Assembly: GCA_946480965.1 (NCBI GenBank)
Contig: CAMLMI010000234.1
Location: 1-7,309 of the forward strand
Direction of reading: 5' to 3'
Length of the DNA: 7,309 nucleotides
Source: an uncultured Verrucomicrobiales bacterium
GTDB lineage: Bacteria > Verrucomicrobiota > Verrucomicrobiae > Limisphaerales > CANJSG01
This document shows positions 1 to 4,613 of this stretch, in pieces (within the stretch, counting starts at the first letter, position 1; every line of letters starts with the position of its first letter). The notes under the pieces were generated by a model. That model was given only the letters and a program-made list of their open reading frames with translations, made no database searches and was not told the origin of the DNA. The position numbers were made by a program, and so were the translations under genes.

Positions 1-2618
1 CCGGTGCTGCTGTCGGGCGAGTAGAGCTTGTCGATGGACAGCTCGGCGCGGTGGGTGTTGCCGGTGGCGTCGATCAGCAGGTTGCGGAAGAGGCGGTCCA
101 CGAGCCACGGCGGGACGGAACCGAAAGCGGGCACCTGCTTGAAGGCCACTTCCATCTCATACAGCGAGTCGTTGCGCGCCTCGTCGATGCGCGGGCTCTG
201 GCTGGTGGGCCCGATGAACATGCCGCTGAAGAGATACGAGAGCGACGGGTGGTTCTGCCAATAGGCGATGAGGGAGCGGAGCAGGTCGGGTCGCCGCAGC
301 AACGGGCTGTCCTGCGGCGTCGCGCCACCGATGACGATATGGTTGCCGCCGCCGGTGCCGGTGTGGCGGCCGTCCACCATGAACTTCTCGGTGCCGAGGC
401 GGGATTGGCGCGCTTCCTCGTAGAGCAGCTCGGTGTGCTTCACCATCTCGTCCCAGCTGCCGGTGGGGTGCATGTTCACCTCGATCACGCCGGGGTCGGG
501 CGTGACCTTGAGCACGTTCAGCCGCGGATCATGCGGCGGCGTGTAGCCCTCGATGACCACTGGAGTGTTGAGCAGCTCGGCGGTGTCCTCCACGGCGGCG
601 ATGCAGTCGAGGTATTCCTCCAACGTGCGGACGGGCGGCATGAAGACGTGCAAGCGGCCGTTGCGCGGCTCCACGCAGAGCGCGGTGCGCGTGATGTAAC
701 CGGCGGATTCGCCGAGCGCTGGCGCATGGGCTGGATCGTAGTCCGGCGGAAGTTCGGGCAAACGCTGGCCGCGAATCCGGGGCCGTCCGCCGGGACCGAA
801 CTCACCGGCGTCGGCACCGAGCGCGACGCCGCGCGGGCCGAACCAGTTCGCGGAGAAGTAGCGCTGGAGATCCTTCTCCGGTCGTTTGGGCAACGGCGCG
901 CGATCTTCGAGCGGGTCCTGCTCGTTGATGTAGGGATAGTCGCTCGTGCTCGCCCAAGGGACGGAATCGAGCGGCAGCCGCAGGCCCATCGCGGAATCGC
1001 CGGGGATGAGGTAGCAGCGTTCGGAGCGGAGGAACCACGGGCCGGAAACCCAGCCGGGTTCGGCCGCACCCTGGCCGCGCTGGAGCGGCAGCACGTAACC
1101 GACGACCTTGTCCAAGCCCTGCTCGAAGATCTTGGCGAGCCGTTCGCGCTCCTCCTTGTTCTTCAGCTTGGAGTCGAAGGGATCGACGTTGATGGGCAGG
1201 CGGCGCTCCTTCCACAGGTAGTAGAAGGCGTCCTCGAAGCCCGGCATGATATGGCGGCTGCCGCATTGCAGGCGCTCGGCCAAGGCGTAGATGAAGGCCT
1301 CGGCCTGCTTCTCGCCGAAGCCGTAGTTCTTCTTTTCATCGGCGAAGAGCGCGGGATTTTCCCAGATCGCCTGCCCGTCCTTGCGCCAATAGCAGCCGAA
1401 GGCCCAGCGCGGCAGCGATTCGCCCGGATACCATTTGCCCTGGCCGTAGTGGAGCAACCCGCCGGGGGCGAAGTGGCCCTTGAGCCGCTTCATCAAGTCG
1501 TCGGCCAGCAGGCGCTTCTTCGGCCCGAGCGCGGCGGTGTTCCACTCCGCGCCGTCCGGATCGTCGATGGAGACGAAGGTCGGTTCGCCGCCCATCGTCA
1601 GACGGCAATCGTTCTTCTTCAGATCCGCATCCACGAGGTGGCCGAGCTTCTCGATCTCCTGCCATTCCTCCTCGGTGTAGGGCTTGGTCACGCGCGGCGA
1701 CTCGAAGATCCGCGTGACCTTCATCTCGAACCCGAATTCGCACTCCGCTTCATCGACCAGGCCGCTGATGGGCGACGCGCTGGAAGGATCGGGCGTGCAG
1801 GCCAGCGGGATGTGGCCTTCGCCGGCGAAGAGGCCGGATGTGGGATCGAGCCCGACCCAGCCCGCGCCGGGCAGATACACCTCGCACCAGGCGTGGAGAT
1901 CCGTGAAATCGACCTCCGTGCCGCTCGGACCGTCGAGCGACTTTTGGTCGGCCTTGAGCTGGATGAGGTAGCCGCTGACGAAGCGAGAGGCCACGCCCAG
2001 ATGGCGGAAGAGCTGGCAGAGCAGCCACGCGGAATCGCGGCAGGAACCGCTCAGTTTGGTCAGCGTCTCCTCCGGCGTCTGCACGCCCGGCTCCAAGCGG
2101 ATGAGATACTTGATGTCCTTCCAGAGCTTCTGGTTCAGGGCCACGAGGAAATCGATCGTGCGCATCCGCCCGTCCTTCTCCTTCGTCACGATCGGATCGC
2201 CGATGATCTCGCTCTTCACCTGGTCCACGCAGGCCTGGAGCTTGGGCGAGAGCGGGAGCTTGAGCAGGAAGGGCGCGAGCTCGTGGTCCAGCGCCTTGTC
2301 GTATTTGAAGGGGAACTTTTCGGCCGCCGGTTCCAGGAAGAAGTCGAAGGGATTGAAGACCGCCATCTCCGCCACGAGGTCCACCTCGATCTCGAACTTC
2401 GTGGTCTTCTCCGGGAAGACGAGCCGGGCGAGGTAGTTCGACTGCGGGTCCTGCTGCCAGTTGATGAAGTGCGTTTCCGGCGTCACCCGCATCGAGTAGC
2501 TCAGGATGCGGGTGCGGGAGTGGGGCGCGGGACGCAGGCGCACGACCTGAGGACCGAGGTTGACGGGCCGGTCGTAGGCGTAGGACGTGCGATGGTTCAG
2601 GGCGACGTGGATGGACAT
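1..2618 (-). CDS. Transglutaminase-like / DUF2126 putative amidoligase fusion protein (C-terminus off window)
   Basis: The minus strand is open from an ATG at 2618 to the window edge: 872 codons with no stop. Residues 1-95 match the bacterial transglutaminase N-terminal region (HRTSYAYDRPV, RLRPAPHSRT, NWQQDPQSNYLARLVFPE). Residues about 155-262 form a transglutaminase core with the expected catalytic triad: Cys193 in GSCRDSAWLL, His242 in DLHAWCEVYLPG and Asp258 in LDPTSG. From about residue 335 the protein matches DUF2126 (Pfam: putative amidoligase, COOH-NH2 ligase type), with MGGEPTF (342-348), EVNMHPTGSWDE (713-724) and the glycine-rich GRHTGTGGGNHIVIGG (750-765). Family members are usually about 1,100 residues, so roughly the last fifth is missing. 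No signal peptide or membrane segment is visible, so it is probably cytoplasmic. Known for the family: predicted formation or cleavage of amide/isopeptide bonds; substrate unknown. The start was chosen because the conserved N-terminal motif begins at residue 4. No Shine-Dalgarno sequence precedes it. Confidence 0.93.
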   Translation of the reverse strand, partial: MSIHVALNHRTSYAYDRPVNLGPQVVRLRPAPHSRTRILSYSMRVTPETHFINWQQDPQSNYLARLVFPEKTTKFEIEVDLVAEMAVFNPFDFFLEPAAEKFPFKYDKALDHELAPFLLKLPLSPKLQACVDQVKSEIIGDPIVTKEKDGRMRTIDFLVALNQKLWKDIKYLIRLEPGVQTPEETLTKLSGSCRDSAWLLCQLFRHLGVASRFVSGYLIQLKADQKSLDGPSGTEVDFTDLHAWCEVYLPGAGWVGLDPTSGLFAGEGHIPLACTPDPSSASPISGLVDEAECEFGFEMKVTRIFESPRVTKPYTEEEWQEIEKLGHLVDADLKKNDCRLTMGGEPTFVSIDDPDGAEWNTAALGPKKRLLADDLMKRLKGHFAPGGLLHYGQGKWYPGESLPRWAFGCYWRKDGQAIWENPALFADEKKNYGFGEKQAEAFIYALAERLQCGSRHIMPGFEDAFYYLWKERRLPINVDPFDSKLKNKEERERLAKIFEQGLDKVVGYVLPLQRGQGAAEPGWVSGPWFLRSERCYLIPGDSAMGLRLPLDSVPWASTSDYPYINEQDPLEDRAPLPKRPEKDLQRYFSANWFGPRGVALGADAGEFGPGGRPRIRGQRLPELPPDYDPAHAPALGESAGYITRTALCVEPRNGRLHVFMPPVRTLEEYLDCIAAVEDTAELLNTPVVIEGYTPPHDPRLNVLKVTPDPGVIEVNMHPTGSWDEMVKHTELLYEEARQSRLGTEKFMVDGRHTGTGGGNHIVIGGATPQDSPLLRRPDLLRSLIAYWQNHPSLSYLFSGMFIGPTSQSPRIDEARNDSLYEMEVAFKQVPAFGSVPPWLVDRLFRNLLIDATGNTHRAELSIDKLYSPDSST

Positions 2619-2704
2619 GGTTGGGGAGAATCCGCGAGTTGCCGAAGTGGACGGGGGCGATCGGCCGTCCGGGGGAGCGAAGCGCATTCACGCTTGCTGT
2701 GGCA

Positions 2705-2733
2705 GGAGTATCGGAAGCAGCGGGAAGCGTCAA
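2705..2733 (-). promoter_or_regulatory. Candidate sigma-70-type promoter for the DUF2126 gene
   Basis: On the minus strand TTGACG (2733-2728, 5 of 6 to the consensus -35) is followed after 17 bases by TACTCC (2710-2705), a weak -10. An overlapping GATACT (2712-2707) is a better hexamer but leaves only a 15-base spacer. Transcription would begin near 2698 and give a leader of about 80 bases. The -35 is convincing and the -10 is not. Confidence 0.3.
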
Positions 2734-2842
2734 CCGTGCCCCCGTTAAATCACAGCGCCGCTCCGGCTGGACCGTCCTTGCCGTGCTCCGACCGTGTTTT
2801 GTCCTGTGCGGCTGAAATTCCACGGACGGTGAAACTGGGCGG

Positions 2843-2872
2843 TTGACGATCCATTCCGCGGGTCCACTGTGC
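2843..2872 (+). promoter_or_regulatory. Candidate promoter for the small ORF at 2877
   Basis: TTGACG (2843-2848) is a 5-of-6 match to the -35 consensus and its first base lies 34 bases upstream of the ATG at 2877. The -10 position holds only CACTGT (2865-2870) or ACTGTG (2866-2871), which match poorly. If real, transcription would start at or next to the ATG, giving a leaderless mRNA. No Shine-Dalgarno sequence is present. Confidence 0.25.
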
Positions 2873-2876
2873 GTCC

Positions 2877-3095
2877 ATGCCTGCCCTCGATTCCATCAAG
2901 GACCAGCAGTCGCATCTCCAAGCGTTGGCCCTCAAACCCTCCTCCGAAACCGCCGTCCCCGGCCGCGCCGTGCAGCCGACCGAAGACCCGTTGTCGATGG
3001 ACCGGATCAACGCCCGCGTGAACCAGCCGAGCCGGACCCTGGAGAACATCCTCCATCGTCGCGAGCCCGTGCCCCGGTTCGGCATCAACGAGTGA
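2877..3095 (+). CDS. Small hypothetical protein, 72 aa
   Basis: The ORF runs from ATG at 2877 to TGA at 3093-3095. I do not recognise the family. The product is hydrophilic, with no signal peptide, membrane helix or cysteine. It begins MPALDSIKDQQSHLQALALK, which could form a helix. The middle is rich in Pro, Ser and Thr (about residues 21-40). The C-terminal third is Arg/Asn-rich (RINARVNQPSRTLENILHRR) and ends PVPRFGINE. In its favour: most codons end in C or G as in the neighbouring genes, it fills an otherwise empty stretch, and a TTGACG element lies 34 bases before its start. Against: no Shine-Dalgarno sequence, no recognised homologue, and high-GC DNA yields spurious ORFs of this size. 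It precedes kdsA by 113 bases containing a hairpin and a promoter candidate, so it may be its own transcription unit. Overlapping frames on both strands here look less protein-like. Confidence 0.5.
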   Translation: MPALDSIKDQQSHLQALALKPSSETAVPGRAVQPTEDPLSMDRINARVNQPSRTLENILHRREPVPRFGINE

Positions 3096-3108
3096 GACAG
3101 CGTCCGTG

Positions 3109-3137
3109 GGAAGCGGCGATCGCGCGCCGCGACTTCC
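3109..3137 (+). terminator. GC-rich hairpin after the small ORF; possible terminator or attenuator without a U-tract
   Basis: GGAAG-CGGCG (3109-3118) can pair with CGCCG (3125-3129) and CTTCC (3133-3137), leaving a six-base loop and a three-base CGA bulge on the 3' arm. It begins 13 bases after the stop codon of the 72-residue ORF. No run of T follows, so it is not a standard intrinsic terminator. A second six-bp stem, TCCGCC (3135-3140) with GGCGGA (3148-3153), overlaps its 3' end, so the two cannot fully form together. Confidence 0.25.
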
Positions 3138-3173
3138 GCCGGGAAATGGCGGACGGGAGTTCGTTGCGTTCCG

Positions 3174-3202
3174 TTTACACCCGCCCGGACCGCTGTTAGA
3201 AC
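3174..3202 (+). promoter_or_regulatory. Candidate sigma-70-type promoter for kdsA and the LPS operon
   Basis: TTTACA (3174-3179, 5 of 6 to TTGACA) is followed after exactly 17 bases by TAGAAC (3197-3202, 4 of 6 to TATAAT). The predicted start of transcription is about 3208-3210, which coincides with the GTG start codon of kdsA at 3209. The kdsA mRNA would then be leaderless, in keeping with the absence of a Shine-Dalgarno sequence before that GTG. It is the best promoter match in the window. Confidence 0.45.
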
Positions 3203-3208
3203 CCCCGC

Positions 3209-4024
3209 GTGTCATCCGCCACATCCATCTGGAAACAACTGTCGTCGCCGCGCCTCAGCCTCATCGCCGGCCCCTGCGTCGTGGAGAGCGAGGAGCTGTG
3301 CTTCAAGATCGCCCGCTCCCTCATCAAGACCTGCGCCGCGCTGAAGATCCCCTACGTCTTCAAGGCCAGCTTCGACAAGGCCAACCGTTCCTCCGGCAAG
3401 TCTTTCCGCGGTCCCGGCGTCAAAGCCGGTCTCGATGTCCTCGCCAAGATCCGCGCCGAACTCGGCGTGCCGGTCCTGACCGACGTCCACACCGAGCAGC
3501 AGGTGGAGCTCGCCTCCGAAGTGGTGGACATCCTCCAGATCCCCGCCTTCCTCTGCCGCCAGACCGATCTGATCGAGGCCGCCGCCAAGTCCGGCCGCAT
3601 CGTGAACATCAAGAAGGGCCAGTTCCTCGCCCCGCACGACATGGCGAACGTGGTGAAGAAGTTCCACGCCGCCGGCGGCGAACGCCTCATGTTGACCGAG
3701 CGCGGCACCACCTTCGGCTACAACAACCTCGTGGCCGACATGCGTTCCATGCCGATCATGCGCGCGACCGGTTGCCCGGTGATCTTCGACGCCACCCACT
3801 CGGTGCAGTTGCCCGGCGGTGCGGGCGACAAGTCCGGGGGGCAGCGTGAGTTTGCCCCCGTGCTCGCCGCCGCGGCCGTGGCCGCCGGCGCCACTGGCCT
3901 CTTCATCGAGACCCATCCCGATCCCGACAAGGCGTTGAGCGACGGGCCGAACATGATTCCGTTGGCCGAAATGCCCAAGGTGTTGAAGCGCCTCGTCCGC
4001 ATCCACGCCGCAGCGAATGCCTGA
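3209..4024 (+). CDS. kdsA: 3-deoxy-D-manno-octulosonate 8-phosphate synthase (KdsA), AGPC-type
   Basis: KdsA condenses phosphoenolpyruvate with arabinose 5-phosphate to give Kdo-8-phosphate, the first committed step to the LPS inner-core sugar Kdo, in the cytoplasm. The 271-residue product spans the whole family length (about 260-285) as a single TIM-barrel domain. Diagnostic segments are [13 protein letters not shown] (18-30), [12 protein letters not shown] (51-62), [11 protein letters not shown] (111-121), [15 protein letters not shown] (166-180), [11 protein letters not shown] (194-204) and [16 protein letters not shown] (232-247). Cys23 in AGPC, His197, Glu234 and Asp245 correspond to the metal ligands of metal-dependent enzymes such as that of Aquifex aeolicus; the metal-independent E. 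coli type has Asn in place of the Cys. The GTG at 3209 is used because no ATG lies between it and the conserved LSLIAGPC segment, and its N-terminus length suits the family. It is the first gene of the LPS cluster; kdsC follows after 51 bases. Confidence 0.97.
   Translation: MSSATSIWKQLSSPRLSLIAGPCVVESEELCFKIARSLIKTCAALKIPYVFKASFDKANRSSGKSFRGPGVKAGLDVLAKIRAELGVPVLTDVHTEQQVELASEVVDILQIPAFLCRQTDLIEAAAKSGRIVNIKKGQFLAPHDMANVVKKFHAAGGERLMLTERGTTFGYNNLVADMRSMPIMRATGCPVIFDATHSVQLPGGAGDKSGGQREFAPVLAAAAVAAGATGLFIETHPDPDKALSDGPNMIPLAEMPKVLKRLVRIHAAANA
3987..4003 (+). repeat. 17-bp direct repeat, copy 1 (3' end of kdsA)
   Basis: The 17 bases AGCGCCTCGTCCGCATC here recur without mismatch at 4107-4123, exactly 120 bases downstream. 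Here they encode the RLVRI of KdsA residues 261-265. The flanking bases differ on both sides, so the match is exactly 17 bp. Confidence 0.8.
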
Positions 4025-4034
4025 TACGCGTCGC

Positions 4035-4076
4035 CTGACCACTGGCCACCGATCTCCGATCTCCGATTCCCAATCA
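4035..4076 (+). repeat. Degenerate heptamer tandem array between kdsA and kdsC
   Basis: Six consecutive seven-base units fill most of the 51-base gap: CTGACCA, CTGGCCA, CCGATCT, CCGATCT, CCGATTC, CCAATCA. Units 3 and 4 are identical and the others differ by gradual substitution; every unit begins with C and has A or C-rich ends. The last base of the array is the A of the kdsC start codon. The array leaves no room for a Shine-Dalgarno sequence before kdsC. The resemblance is to the short degenerate heptanucleotide repeats known between genes in some cyanobacteria, but I cannot show a family relationship. Confidence 0.65.
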
Positions 4077-4612
4077 TGAGTTCCCTCGTCCATCCGCCGC
4101 TCGCCGAGCGCCTCGTCCGCATCAAGCTGCTGTTGCTGGACGTGGACGGCGTCTTGACCGACGCCACCGTGCAGATGGGCGCGGGCGTCGAGACCAAGAC
4201 TTTCCACATCCGCGACGGTCTCGGGATCGTCCTCGCGCGCAAACACGGCATCAAAGTGGGCTGGATTTCCGCCCGTCCGTCCGACGCCACCGTCGCCCGC
4301 GCAGAGGATCTGAAGATCGATTTCCTCCACCAGGACAAAGGCCCCAAGGTCGCCGCCGCCGAAGCCATCCAGCGGCAATGCGGCCTGACCTGGGAGGAAA
4401 CCTGCTTCGTCGGCGACGACATCGTGGACCTCGGCTGTCTGAACCGCGCGGGCATGGCCGTGGCTCCGGGAGACGCGATTCCCGAGGCCCGCGACCTGGC
4501 CCATTACGTGACCTTGGCCGGAGGCGGGCGCGGCGCGGTCCGCGAAGTGGTCGAACTCATCCTCAAGGCCCAGGGCCATTGGGACGCGATCATCCGCGAG
4601 CATTCGGCGTAG
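4076..4612 (+). CDS. kdsC: 3-deoxy-D-manno-octulosonate 8-phosphate phosphatase (KdsC), HAD family
   Basis: KdsC hydrolyses Kdo-8-phosphate, the product of KdsA, to free Kdo and phosphate in the cytoplasm. The 178-residue product is full length for this capless HAD phosphatase, which normally forms a tetramer. HAD motif I is LLLDVDGVLTD (19-29) with nucleophile Asp22 and Asp24. Motif II is Ser65 in GWISARPSD. The motif III lysine is most likely Lys91 in DKGPK. Motif IV is FVGDDIVDLG (111-120) with Asp114, Asp115 and Asp118. Family-specific segments are KTFHIRDGLGI (41-51) and the C-terminal AGGGRGAVREVVELILKAQG (148-167), which resembles the E. coli KdsC tail closely and separates it from other HAD enzymes. 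No Shine-Dalgarno sequence precedes the ATG; a heptamer array ends at its first base. Its TAG is one base before the next start codon, implying translational coupling. Confidence 0.95.
   Translation: MSSLVHPPLAERLVRIKLLLLDVDGVLTDATVQMGAGVETKTFHIRDGLGIVLARKHGIKVGWISARPSDATVARAEDLKIDFLHQDKGPKVAAAEAIQRQCGLTWEETCFVGDDIVDLGCLNRAGMAVAPGDAIPEARDLAHYVTLAGGGRGAVREVVELILKAQGHWDAIIREHSA
4107..4123 (+). repeat. 17-bp direct repeat, copy 2 (5' end of kdsC)
   Basis: Perfect copy of 3987-4003. Here it encodes RLVRI of KdsC residues 12-16, in the same reading frame as the copy in kdsA, because both genes are in the same frame and the offset is 120 bases. Confidence 0.8.
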
Positions 4613-4613
4613 C

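Noticed and set aside
2771..2830. Inverted repeat ACCGTCC (2771-2777) and GGACGGT (2824-2830) as an operator or hairpin.
   Set aside because: Only seven bp with a 46-base loop in GC-rich DNA; no further symmetry around it.
51..2846. A 931-codon open frame on the plus strand, antisense to the DUF2126 gene.
   Set aside because: It is a shadow: the opposite strand encodes a recognisable two-domain protein over nearly the same length. The plus-strand translation is Arg/Ala/Gly/Val/His-rich with no family motif, as expected for antisense frames of high-GC genes.
2619..3208. Search for tRNA, riboswitch, insertion-sequence ends or CRISPR repeats in the non-coding stretches.
   Set aside because: No cloverleaf, conserved riboswitch core, terminal inverted repeats or spaced direct repeats could be seen in these intervals.
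3106..3849. A 247-codon plus-strand frame overlapping kdsA in another phase.
   Set aside because: Arg/Pro-rich translation typical of an out-of-frame reading of high-GC coding sequence; the KdsA frame has every family motif.
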